A stretch of 64,000 nt of DNA from Pseudomonadota bacterium. GTDB taxonomy: Bacteria > Pseudomonadota > Gammaproteobacteria > Burkholderiales > Methylophilaceae. The stretch's first letter is position 1. Every line of letters begins with the position of its first letter. This document shows, one piece after another, positions 38,101 to 47,693 of the stretch. A model generated the notes under the pieces. That model worked only from the letters and a program-made list of their open reading frames with translations, did not search any database and was not told the origin of the DNA. The DNA lies in the NCBI GenBank assembly GCA_029563075.1, contig JAKQTN010000025.1, forward strand, positions 124,001 to 188,000. The letters are read 5' to 3'. The position numbers were made by a program, and so were the translations under genes.

Positions 38101-38651
38101 ACCTGGATAGCCAGATGCAGGATCTGGCGCAGGCTACGGCAACGCTGGAGGATGCGATTCACAAGATTGACCGTGAAACACGCGACAAACTGATGCAAAC
38201 CTTCAATACTGCCAATCAGCACTTTGGCGAGCTTTTCGCTACCTTATTCGATGGCGGCCAGGCCAGGCTGGAATTATTGGGCGACGAGATTCTGGACACA
38301 GGCCTACATGTGTTTGCACAACCGCCAGGCAAGAAAAACACCACCATTCAGCTTCTATCCGGCGGCGAGAAAGCATTAACCGCGCTGGCGCTGGTATTCG
38401 CGCTGTTCAGGTTGAATCCTGCACCATTCTGCCTGATGGACGAGGTGGATGCGCCTTTGGATGATAGCAATACCGAGCGTTTTTGTAACATGGTGAAGAA
38501 AATGGCCGAAAAAACACAGTTCATGTTTGTTTCGCATAACAAAATCACCATGGAAATGGCGCAGCAGCTTATCGGGGTGACCATGCAGGAATCCGGTGTT
38601 TCGCGCGTTGTGGACGTTGATATTGAGGCTGCGCTTACGATGCATGCTTGA
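35154..38651 (+). CDS. smc: Chromosome partition protein SMC
   Basis: A 1165-residue SMC ATPase. Walker A (GPNGCGKS) is at residues 31-38, followed by long coiled coils (about 165-490 and 660-990) around a hinge with LGAKLNALISD and GALVLGYRA. The C-terminal head has the signature LSGGEKALTALAL and Walker B FCLMDEVDAPLDDSN. It organises and segregates the chromosome. The start is a TTG at 35154, needed to include the conserved MRLTHLKLAGFKSF, with no clear Shine-Dalgarno sequence. First gene of smc-zipA-ligA. Confidence 0.96.
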   Translation: MRLTHLKLAGFKSFVDPTTIHLHGQRVGVVGPNGCGKSNVMESVRWVLGESSAKEMRADAMDAVIFNGSANRKPISRASVELVFDNSLGGASGEWSQYAEISVKRVIEREKGSTYYINNTAVRRRDVADLFLGTGLGGRAYAIIGQNTISRIVEAKPEELRVFLEEAAGISKYKERRRETELRLRDTRENLTRVEDICRELQKQITKLESQAVVTQQYHALHAALKLAEGQLWLLKKRDASRDWEKAKTRVDQLVNQLEAQTAALRKSEAELETCRQAHYAASEGINTAQAAYYEANAEVSNLEHQVKQNTEARERMAQQLQQLQHALERNASANQAFQQNLAQLNNELETATASEQQAQMALDALKQTLPEKEAALKAATDIAQKSLQVLSEANQRIQIENSHIHYLNQAIGESSQRIQRLETDLSNLVLPDESRLKDSESALLHAQQEIANIEQAVQKLRADEAALHAEINLLREQQHQAQRAANQAEAEIHSLHKIQQSLNTEGKLGEWLNSKGLKNNARLWQKIKIDETWSVALEAILGAKLNALISDKHDLGNRPPGALVLGYRAAENATSIKQNSILIPLISIINECDTDLKPILSDWLAGAYLLTSGDDVQKAITALNLGETLVNQQGDIYGRHSVAYHGANSSLHGVLERQQQLENLQVNLPNLQQQQQQVTESLKAAEGKLTQTRQQQQHENNQLRTATQTQHQLQLEFSRLQHARQTSLEREKNIKADIEAAKTKLAQSVADKAEKQEALQVISGQLSQLELIKNNDATAKQQAEQAYLVLRDSVQQAEKLHQESVFNLKLITNNINELNNKINVNNEEITALLLRQAEAEETLKLTPMETLKVNLNEAINLKQQREAALAEARNHLAGQEQQLQALERQRMQNEQQLHPMRDGLEQSRLNEQEARLYFEQCQAGLVENGHNEQELATGLAESAKTTDMVRKTSQLQQNINELGAVNLAAIQELAAEAERKTYLDSQMQDLAQATATLEDAIHKIDRETRDKLMQTFNTANQHFGELFATLFDGGQARLELLGDEILDTGLHVFAQPPGKKNTTIQLLSGGEKALTALALVFALFRLNPAPFCLMDEVDAPLDDSNTERFCNMVKKMAEKTQFMFVSHNKITMEMAQQLIGVTMQESGVSRVVDVDIEAALTMHA

Positions 38652-38704
38652 AATATTATTGAATTAATTCGAAAATTAGCACCAATTCAAAGTAAAATAA
38701 AAAC

Positions 38705-42038
<3,334 letters not shown>

Positions 42039-42052
42039 ACAGGTTTAAATGA

Positions 42053-42982
42053 ATGAAAACATCAAAAACTACTTTAAATTTAATATATAGTTCATTGTTT
42101 TTTATAAGCATTAATGTGAGCGCAGATGAAATTGCAGATAAAATTTCCGCTTGTAACGCGGCATTAAACAAAGATGAGTTGACCAGCGCCATCACAATCT
42201 CTGAAGCTATTTTAAAGCATGCCCCCAATCATCACGAAGGCCTGTTATGCAAAGGCAGAGCGCTTGGCGCACAGAATAATTATGATGCGGCACTAAATAC
42301 GCTGGAAATGGCCGCAAAGCAATCCAAATCTGGGTTTGATGAGATTCTTTCACATATTTTTATTGGAAACCTGCATAAAAATAACAATAAGAACATGGAA
42401 GCAATCGCCAGTTATGAAAAAAGCATAAAAATCTGCGAGGTAGAAAAAAATGACAAATTTAAGCGCATTAATCTGAATTTAATTGGCGAAACACATATAC
42501 AGAACAACAACCTGGATGCGGCGCTAGCCAGTTATTTGACAGGCTCTAAACTGGCCATGAATGATAATGAACGGGCGGATAGTTATGAACGTTTAGCATC
42601 GAGCTACAGTGCACTTAATCAGCATGATCTAGCAATTGAGTATCAACTCAAAGCCGTATTGATGCAACAGAAGGCAGGTACGCTTGATGATTACGCGGAC
42701 GCCAGTTACATACTTGGGCAAACTTATGAGAAAGCCAAGGAATATAGCAATGCCGAGAGATCCTATTCAAAGTTACTGCAATTCAGCAAAGACAATGGTG
42801 GCGCTTATTATGAAGCCAAGGCTAGCTACGCCTTAGGGAAAGTAAAAGCTATTACGGGCAATACAGAAAATGCTAAAACCATTTTGGTTGAAGCCTTAAC
42901 CATTGCAAGAAATATTGGTGAAACCAAACTGGCATCTGAAATCGAAACTTCGTTAAAAGTACTGAGTAGCCAGAGGAGGTAG
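42053..42982 (+). CDS. Exported TPR-repeat protein
   Basis: A 309-residue protein with a signal peptide (to about residue 24, SINVSA then D) and roughly seven tetratricopeptide repeats (for example ALNTLEMAAKQ, AIASYEKSIKI, ALASYLTGSKLA, AIEYQLKAVLMQ, AERSYSKLLQFS). No catalytic domain. TPR proteins act as scaffolds in the periplasm or outer membrane. It is the last host gene before the dif-site element and is 14 bases after ligA. Confidence 0.85.
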   Translation: MKTSKTTLNLIYSSLFFISINVSADEIADKISACNAALNKDELTSAITISEAILKHAPNHHEGLLCKGRALGAQNNYDAALNTLEMAAKQSKSGFDEILSHIFIGNLHKNNNKNMEAIASYEKSIKICEVEKNDKFKRINLNLIGETHIQNNNLDAALASYLTGSKLAMNDNERADSYERLASSYSALNQHDLAIEYQLKAVLMQQKAGTLDDYADASYILGQTYEKAKEYSNAERSYSKLLQFSKDNGGAYYEAKASYALGKVKAITGNTENAKTILVEALTIARNIGETKLASEIETSLKVLSSQRR

Positions 42983-43008
42983 TTAGACGAAAGTTACCAA
43001 TTGCATTG

Positions 43009-43036
43009 ATTTAACATAATATACATTATACGAAGT
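43009..43036. other. dif-type Xer recombination site; left junction (attL) of the element
   Basis: The site has the XerD arm ATTTAACATAA (43009-43019), the central hexamer TATACA (43020-43025) and the XerC arm TTATACGAAGT (43026-43036). XerD arm and centre are identical to E. coli dif read on this strand; the XerC arm is close to the Neisseria type. It should still work for chromosome dimer resolution. The G-to-A difference in the XerC arm against the right junction suggests that this arm came from the element. Confidence 0.85.
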
Positions 43037-43054
43037 GAAACAATAACCACTTCG
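43031..43054. repeat. Inverted repeat overlapping attL
   Basis: CGAAGTG (43031-43037) pairs with CACTTCG (43048-43054) around a 10-base loop. It overlaps the XerC arm and extends into the element, so it would be part of the excised circle's att site. Confidence 0.6.
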
Positions 43055-43118
43055 GAATAGTAATAAGCTGGATTGCTAATGCCCTAGCGCTTTTCACCAT
43101 ATCAAAGGAGAAATTGAA

Positions 43119-43403
43119 ATGGTGAAAATGTCACTTTCAGCAGTGCCACAAGAATTGACACTTGAGCAGCTCAAACTTTGTTTGATTGCACTTGATGTCT
43201 TTCATGGTCTTATAAATAATCCAGTTTTACAACCCCTATTGATTGAGGAAGCCCAAAAAGCTGAAAAGTTTTATGGCCTCAATTTCAATTTGCATGATGC
43301 GTTATCCGATTTGGATAAGTTTTCGGACATCTCTGTCGGGCTGACCTGCGATAAGCTGTTTGAACTTCATGAAAACCTAGAATCATCAGCTTTTTCTAGT
43401 TAG
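43119..43403 (+). CDS. Element-encoded small protein of unknown function
   Basis: A 94-residue acidic, mostly helical protein not recognised. It has AAAGGAG eight bases before the ATG, so it is well translated. It begins 83 bases inside the element and precedes the XafT-like gene by 12 bases, and is likely co-transcribed with it. No signal peptide or membrane helix. It may be an accessory of integration, replication or regulation. Confidence 0.7.
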   Translation: MVKMSLSAVPQELTLEQLKLCLIALDVFHGLINNPVLQPLLIEEAQKAEKFYGLNFNLHDALSDLDKFSDISVGLTCDKLFELHENLESSAFSS

Positions 43404-43415
43404 GCAGATAACATC

Positions 43416-43835
43416 ATGCCTAAACTAAAAACTAAGCGATTTTACCCACCTCAGGCCGAAGATTTCGTTTTGGTTAGACGTCTAGCATGTCTTTCACAAG
43501 AAAAAGCCTCTGAGATGCTGCACGTCAATCTAAGAACTGTCATCAATTGGGAAACGGGTGCTACCACAATCCCTTACGCTGCTTACAAGCTTTTGCGTGT
43601 GATGTCGGGCTATGAACTGCCGGGCGAACCTTGGGAAGGTTGGTCTATCAAGGGAGGCCTTTTGTTCAATCCTTCGGGTCGTAGCTATCAGTCACATGAG
43701 TTGTATTACATTGGCAACATGTTTCAGATGGCGCGTTACTGGTTAGCTGAACGACAGCAAGTGAGAGACTTGGCAAAGCAGACACCACCTATTCAACGTC
43801 AACATTTGCGCTTGATACAAGGCGGGGTTAAATGA
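43416..43835 (+). CDS. XafT-like Xer recombination activation factor (HTH plus C-terminal phage domain)
   Basis: A 139-residue protein. Residues 18-65 form a Cro/XRE-like helix-turn-helix (LSQEKASEMLHVNLRTVINWETGA; YAAYKLLRVMSGYELPG). The C-terminal part GWSIKGGLLFNPSGR and YQSHELYYIGNMFQMAR is the pattern I recall for the DUF3653 / VC1465-type proteins of filamentous and satellite phages, including XafT of the Vibrio phage TLC, which activates XerD directly. That role fits exactly its position in an integrase-less element with a degenerate XerD arm. Family assignment is from memory and should be checked by profile search. Overlaps a short downstream reading by four bases. Confidence 0.75.
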   Translation: MPKLKTKRFYPPQAEDFVLVRRLACLSQEKASEMLHVNLRTVINWETGATTIPYAAYKLLRVMSGYELPGEPWEGWSIKGGLLFNPSGRSYQSHELYYIGNMFQMARYWLAERQQVRDLAKQTPPIQRQHLRLIQGGVK

Positions 43836-43975
43836 TGTTAGTGCTCCAATGTTCCTGTGAAACGCCCCAGCGTTGGCAACATGACGCAGTCATGCTGTTG
43901 CCTTGCGAAGCAATCACATTGGATAATTTTGTTGTCTATGCGCCCTCTTTCTATAGACAAAAAAACCATTGTTAG
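43832..43975 (+). CDS. Possible 47-residue protein coupled to the XafT-like gene
   Basis: An open reading starts with ATG inside the TGA of the XafT-like gene (ATGA) and codes 47 residues (MMLVLQCSCE start, four cysteines in total, NFVVYAPSFYRQKNHC end). Coupling geometry is good, but there is no homology and small size makes chance possible. Confidence 0.4.
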   Translation: MMLVLQCSCETPQRWQHDAVMLLPCEAITLDNFVVYAPSFYRQKNHC

Positions 43976-43986
43976 CAGGGAATATA

Positions 43987-44119
43987 AATATAAATCTAAC
44001 GTTCAAGGGGCTTACGCGCCGCGCGCCCGCCGCGCAGCGAGGACGCACGGCGCGGAAGTCTTCTGAACGTAGTAAGGACATTTTGTCCGAGTGCGGCGAA
44101 GCCGCACTAGATTTATATT
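43987..44119. repeat. Large imperfect inverted-repeat region, possible replication origin or structured RNA
   Basis: The 12-base arms AATATAAATCTA (43987-43998) and TAGATTTATATT (44108-44119) are exact complements. Inside are ACGTTCA (43999-44005) with TGAACGT (44064-44070), a GC-rich stem GCGCCG/CGGCGC, a GGACA-TTT-TGTCC hairpin (44076-44088) and a GTGCGGC-GAA-GCCGCAC hairpin (44091-44107). The GC-rich core contrasts with its AT-rich surroundings. It fills the non-coding gap 43976-44200. Such nested hairpins occur at phage or plasmid origins and packaging signals; the role here is inferred. Confidence 0.65.
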
Positions 44120-44200
44120 ACGGACACATTCCAACAATACACACAATGAAATAAGCGTTAGCTTTACGTTTTGTAATGACAAATTTAAGGGATTTTTACA

Positions 44201-44488
44201 ATGCTGGTTAAAAAGTCGCAATTAATGCAAATAAGATTAGAGCCTGTGCTTTATTCAAAATTACAGGCTGTTGCAGCTGCTAGGAATTTCACTCTATCGC
44301 GCATGGTACGCGAGCTAATTGAATTGGAGTGTGATAGTCATTTGAAAAATAATGTTGCTTTAAAAACTGTTAATCGATTACCAAAGTCTAGTTTTTCGAA
44401 AAAACCTTCAAAGGCTAAGGTGATTACAGGCCGAAATGGTGTCAATGCTTCATCCTTACTAAGCACATTATTGAATAAGTCTGTCTAG
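44201..44488 (+). CDS. Small basic protein, probably ribbon-helix-helix DNA-binding
   Basis: A 95-residue basic protein. Residues 8-40 (LMQIRLEPVLYSKLQAVAAA then RNFTLSRMVRELIELEC) fit a ribbon-helix-helix fold with a strand followed by two helices; the remainder is a Lys/Ser-rich tail. An AAGGGA site lies about nine bases before the ATG. It is eight bases before the AlpA-like gene. Likely a regulator of the element. Confidence 0.65.
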   Translation: MLVKKSQLMQIRLEPVLYSKLQAVAAARNFTLSRMVRELIELECDSHLKNNVALKTVNRLPKSSFSKKPSKAKVITGRNGVNASSLLSTLLNKSV

Positions 44489-44496
44489 GATTAGTT

Positions 44497-44694
44497 ATGA
44501 ACATGTACGTAACCCCTTCTCAAGTGGCTAAGCGGCTGTCAATTTCAGAGCGTAGGGTTAGACAATTGCTTGCTTCTGGTCGTATGAAGGGTGTGCAGCA
44601 GGAAAATGGACGTTGGCTGGTAGATTGGCCTTTGCAGATTACATCAGGGAAACGTGGGCCAGATATGGCTAACTACCCTACTCGTATTGCTTAA
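44497..44694 (+). CDS. Small helix-turn-helix protein, excisionase/AlpA-like
   Basis: A 65-residue protein with a MerR/excisionase-type winged helix: YVTPSQVAKRLSISERRVRQ then LLASGRMKGVQQENGRWLV. Similar small proteins regulate excision or replication of phages and integrative elements. It has AGGA seven bases before the ATG and directly follows the ribbon-helix-helix gene. Confidence 0.75.
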   Translation: MNMYVTPSQVAKRLSISERRVRQLLASGRMKGVQQENGRWLVDWPLQITSGKRGPDMANYPTRIA

Positions 44695-44718
44695 TTACTA
44701 TTTATCAAGTTAAATTGA

Positions 44719-44746
44719 AAGTATCTCCATGTTTTTTTAGATACTT
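44719..44746 (+). repeat. Hairpin upstream of the HEPN-like gene
   Basis: AAGTATCT (44719-44726) pairs with AGATACTT (44739-44746) around a T-rich loop. It ends six bases before the next start codon, where a ribosome site would be, so it could be a terminator of the previous genes or a translational control element. Confidence 0.45.
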
Positions 44747-44752
44747 CAGTTT

Positions 44753-45391
44753 ATGAATGAAACTAGTTTTCAAAGAATGCCAATTACTAAAATTGATTTT
44801 AACGCGGCAATACCAAGCAATAATGGTTGCCAAGACCGCGAATCAATCTTTATTAGCGTAGGGAGAGCGCTTTCATCTTGGGAGTTAGTAGAGACTTGCA
44901 TGGCTGATATGTATTGGTGGTTAATTGAGTTTGATGCCGATAAATCACGTAGCTACGGTTCGAAATTTAACTCATCTAAAAAAGCAGAATTATTAAAAAA
45001 GGCAGCTAGTACATTTCTACCTAAATACATACCATCCTTTTCTATTAATGAGTTTGAATTACTTTGCCAAAATTATATTGATGCTGCTATGAGAAGAAAT
45101 GAAATTGCTCACGGCATAGTTAAGGGTTTTATATTAAATGGTAATGTTAATGCTGGATTGTTTTTAGGTCCTGCCTCATATAACACTATAAAAAATAAAG
45201 AAAGAACACCTCAGTTTTATGAAAATGCAATTGAAAAGGCAGATACTGATCCGTTTTATGCATATGGAATGAATTTTAGATTTACAGATCAAGACATAGA
45301 TTACTTTAACTCACTATTTGAATGTCTACGCGTTCAGTCCGTACAGCTAAACCATTTAATTTCCATGAGTTACATTACTAAAAACAATTAG
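44753..45391 (+). CDS. Uncharacterised protein with HEPN-like RNase motif (possible cargo)
   Basis: A 212-residue AT-rich-coded protein not recognised by full sequence. It is largely helical and contains MRRNEIAHGIVKG near residue 113. R115-N-E-I-A-H120 fits the Rx4-6H catalytic motif of HEPN-family ribonucleases, which commonly act in toxin-antitoxin and anti-phage systems, and the RNxxAHG form is typical of that fold. No signal peptide or membrane helix is seen. It is the last gene of the element, the usual cargo position. The start at 44753 lacks an obvious Shine-Dalgarno sequence. The HEPN assignment is tentative. Confidence 0.6.
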   Translation: MNETSFQRMPITKIDFNAAIPSNNGCQDRESIFISVGRALSSWELVETCMADMYWWLIEFDADKSRSYGSKFNSSKKAELLKKAASTFLPKYIPSFSINEFELLCQNYIDAAMRRNEIAHGIVKGFILNGNVNAGLFLGPASYNTIKNKERTPQFYENAIEKADTDPFYAYGMNFRFTDQDIDYFNSLFECLRVQSVQLNHLISMSYITKNN

Positions 45392-45544
45392 CAATAAACA
45401 ATGGTGCTAAGCTTTTTTCTTAGATATTAATTACAGTGGCTCTTATTTCTGAGTTACATCTTTTGTAGACAAATCGGAATAGTTTATGTATCTTAATATT
45501 TCCGGTTTAGAAATCCTTTCAAAAAACCGTAAAACGTAAAATTT

Positions 45545-45572
45545 TTTTAACATAATGTAAATTATGGTGAAA
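45545..45572. other. Second dif-like Xer site inside the right end
   Basis: TTTTAACATAA (45545-45555) is one base from the XerD arm of dif; the centre is TGTAAA and the other arm is TTATGGTGAAA, whose first five bases match the XerC arm. It lies 14 bases before the degenerate right junction. It could be a spare or evolving att site or a remnant of another insertion. Confidence 0.55.
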
Positions 45573-45586
45573 GCGTGTGTACTTAG

Positions 45587-45614
45587 CCCGTCCGATTTAT
45601 ACATTATGCGAAGT
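45587..45614. other. Right junction (attR) of the element with degenerate XerD arm
   Basis: The centre TATACA (45598-45603) and XerC arm TTATGCGAAGT (45604-45614) are present, while the XerD arm position (45587-45597) reads CCCGTCCGATT and does not resemble the consensus ATTTAACATAA. This is the expected product of a phage-type att site that has a XerC arm but lacks a good XerD arm. The host XerC arm is kept here. Confidence 0.75.
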
Positions 45615-45629
45615 TATTGGGTAAGTAAA

Positions 45630-45649
45630 TGCCGAGAGTAGTCTCGGCA
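45630..45649 (-). terminator. Intrinsic terminator of the 45676 gene
   Basis: TGCCGAGA (45630-45637) and TCTCGGCA (45642-45649) form an eight-base stem with a GTAG loop and T-rich flanks on both strands. It follows the minus-strand gene and borders the element. Confidence 0.7.
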
Positions 45650-45675
45650 TTTATTATTTCAACTGTATGCAATAC

Positions 45676-46047
45676 TTACCTATTGTTGAAAAACGCGATG
45701 TTCATCACACGGTCATTTACAAAAGTAATTTCAGTTTCCTTGTAAGTACGTTTAGGATCGTATTTCACAATATTTTTGTAATACCACATCTCAACTTTAA
45801 CAGGCTTGGATTTTTTGTCTTCTACATTTTTACCTATAACTGCCCCGGCATTGGTAGGCTTTACCGAGAGCTCTTTTTTTGCAGGCTGTCCTAACTTCTC
45901 CACAATTACTTTTTTTGATTTACCACTGAAGTTATCTAGAAACTCGTTTTCTGTATAAGTTTTTCCAGCTGCATGCGCGTTTGATATAGCCAGTATGCCA
46001 ACAACAAGACTGCTTGCTAAAATTTTCTTGAATGTAATTCGCATCAT
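45676..46047 (-). CDS. Exported small protein of unknown function
   Basis: A 123-residue protein with a signal peptide (residues 2-27, ending ISNAHA then A). The mature part has IVEKLGQPAKKE and VKVEMWYYKNIVKYDP then TEITFVNDRVMNIAFF, which resembles the fold of SmpA/OmlA (BamE)-like domains. It is a host gene immediately outside the element. Function unknown. Confidence 0.7.
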   Translation of the reverse strand: MMRITFKKILASSLVVGILAISNAHAAGKTYTENEFLDNFSGKSKKVIVEKLGQPAKKELSVKPTNAGAVIGKNVEDKKSKPVKVEMWYYKNIVKYDPKRTYKETEITFVNDRVMNIAFFNNR

Positions 46048-46138
46048 TTCCCTCTGAACCTGTTTTAATCTTAATGTGTTAAGTGTGCATTACAACGCAC
46101 TTATAACGCCTTTTGTTGACCTTGCCAATGCTCTGATA

Positions 46139-46903
46139 TCAATCAATGTCTAATTTCAAGCCATCATAGCCAACAAATACACCACTTGGTAACTTACTTG
46201 CTAAAGATACATATTCTAATTCATGCGTCATGTGAATCATATAACTTTGTTTGGCTTTCATACGACCTATGTAAGCCAAACTTTGTTCAATATTAATATG
46301 CGTCGGGTGTGACGCTTCGCGCAGACAATCTAACAGTACCACATCCAGATTTTCTAGCAGTGCGAAAGATGTCTCCGGAATTTCAGAGACATCCGTCATA
46401 TAAGCGAAGTTGCCAATCCTATAGCCTAAAATATGGCTCCTGCCATGCAGTAATGGTATGGGATAAACCTTCACACCAAAAAGCTCGAATGGTCCATGGA
46501 TAGGTTCTGTGCGCAATACAGGCAAATCCCAGAAATCACTGGGCTCACGTAGCACATAACCGAATTTTTGTTTGATATGAGCAACCGCATCTTCTTTGGC
46601 ATACAACGGGATTTGCGCACGCTGGATCTGGCAAAAAGCGCGCAAATCGTCAATGCCATGCAGATGATCAGCATGTGTGTGCGTATACAAAACTGCGTCT
46701 ACACGCTCAATATTCTCTCGTAGTGATTGAATACGCAAGTCAGGCCCGCTATCAATGAGGATGTTTTCTCCGGAATCCAGCGTAATCAGGCTGGAGCAGC
46801 GCGTACGCTTGTTGCGCGGGTTATCCGAGCTGCAAGTGACACATTTGCAGCCCACCACTGGGGTGCCTGCGCTGGAGCCTACGCCAAGCATGGTGAGTTG
46901 CAT
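46139..46903 (-). CDS. Metallo-beta-lactamase-fold phosphodiesterase, PhnP-like
   Basis: A 254-residue metallohydrolase. The N-terminal GVGSSAGTPVVGCKCVTCSS resembles PhnP and its zinc-ribbon cysteines; the active-site HTHADHLHGIDD motif (near residue 75) and later histidines bind two metals. PhnP hydrolyses cyclic ribose phosphates, but outside phn operons the family is annotated as general MBL-fold hydrolase. Its start overlaps the tatD stop by one base (TAATG). Confidence 0.85.
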   Translation of the reverse strand: MQLTMLGVGSSAGTPVVGCKCVTCSSDNPRNKRTRCSSLITLDSGENILIDSGPDLRIQSLRENIERVDAVLYTHTHADHLHGIDDLRAFCQIQRAQIPLYAKEDAVAHIKQKFGYVLREPSDFWDLPVLRTEPIHGPFELFGVKVYPIPLLHGRSHILGYRIGNFAYMTDVSEIPETSFALLENLDVVLLDCLREASHPTHINIEQSLAYIGRMKAKQSYMIHMTHELEYVSLASKLPSGVFVGYDGLKLDID

Positions 46904-47685
46904 TATGAGATTCTTGCGTACTTAAACAAATTGAAAAAATTCTGCGTGGTAGCCTGCATTACCGCTTCCAGGCTTATTCCACGTAGATCGGCGATTTCCT
47001 GCGCCACGTATTTTACATAGGCGGGCTGATTGGTTTTGCCTCTAAACGGCACAGGTGCCAGATAAGGCGAATCGGTCTCTACCAGTATTTTATCCAGCGG
47101 GATCTTTTGCGCGACTTCTTTTAATTGTGCGGCATTTTTAAACGTCACAATGCCAGAAAACGAGATGTAAAAACCCATTTCAATGGCGGCCTTGGCCATT
47201 TCCAGGCTTTCGGTAAAACAATGCATCACCCCGCCCGCCTGATGTGCGCCCTCTTCCTGCATGATGCGCAGCGTATCATTCGCGGCGTTCCTGGTATGAA
47301 TAATCAAAGGTTTTCCTACTAGAATGGCGGCACGAATATGCGTGCGGAAGCGGTTGCGCTGCCATTCTAGATCGCCGCTAAGACGGAAATAATCTAAGCC
47401 GGTTTCGCCAATCGCCACCACTTTAGGGTGCTGTGCCAGCCTGCAAAGCAGGTCCACACTGGGCTCATCGATATTCTCATAATCAGGATGCACTCCCACT
47501 GAGGCGTAAAAATTATCGTACTGCTCCGCCAGGCCTAACACTTCAGGAAACTTGTCGAGCGTGACCGAAACGCATAACGCATGGCTCACTTGCGAATCCT
47601 GCATCAATTGTCTTACAGCATTAATGTTTTCAGTGAACTCTGGGAAGTTAAGGTGGCAATGCGAATCAACTAGCATGTTGCTCAA
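46903..47685 (-). CDS. tatD: TatD-family metal-dependent DNase
   Basis: A 260-residue TIM-barrel hydrolase. DSHCHLNFPEF holds the first metal-binding HxH, GETGLDYFR the glutamate, followed by KPLIIHTRNA, HCFTES and ETDSPYLAPVPFRGKTN. Members are 3'-5' exonucleases or D-aminoacyl-tRNA deacylases in different reports. Conserved order holB-pilZ-tatD on the same strand supports it. Confidence 0.93.
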   Translation of the reverse strand: MSNMLVDSHCHLNFPEFTENINAVRQLMQDSQVSHALCVSVTLDKFPEVLGLAEQYDNFYASVGVHPDYENIDEPSVDLLCRLAQHPKVVAIGETGLDYFRLSGDLEWQRNRFRTHIRAAILVGKPLIIHTRNAANDTLRIMQEEGAHQAGGVMHCFTESLEMAKAAIEMGFYISFSGIVTFKNAAQLKEVAQKIPLDKILVETDSPYLAPVPFRGKTNQPAYVKYVAQEIADLRGISLEAVMQATTQNFFNLFKYARIS

Positions 47686-47693
47686 ATTACGCG

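Larger units (their letters stand above)
43020..45597 (+). mobile_element. Integrative mobile element exploiting Xer (IMEX), inserted at dif
   Basis: About 2.58 kb lies between a near-perfect direct repeat of TATACATTATRCGAAGT (43020-43036 and 45598-45614). Joining the left XerD arm and centre to the right XerC arm recreates one uninterrupted dif. The interior is AT-rich, has no integrase, and carries a XafT-like Xer-activation protein, small DNA-binding proteins, an uncharacterised HEPN-like protein and a large inverted repeat. Flanking host genes (TPR protein and 45676 protein) have different composition. This matches the XerD-first IMEX class first described for the satellite phage TLC of Vibrio cholerae. 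Confidence 0.8.

Noticed and set aside
43994-44165. Integron attC-like site in the element (ATCTAAC and GTTAGCT)
   Set aside because: The first core fits RYYYAAC, but the second does not fit GTTRRRY and does not complement it, and no integron integrase is near. The inverted repeats are better explained as an origin or structured RNA.
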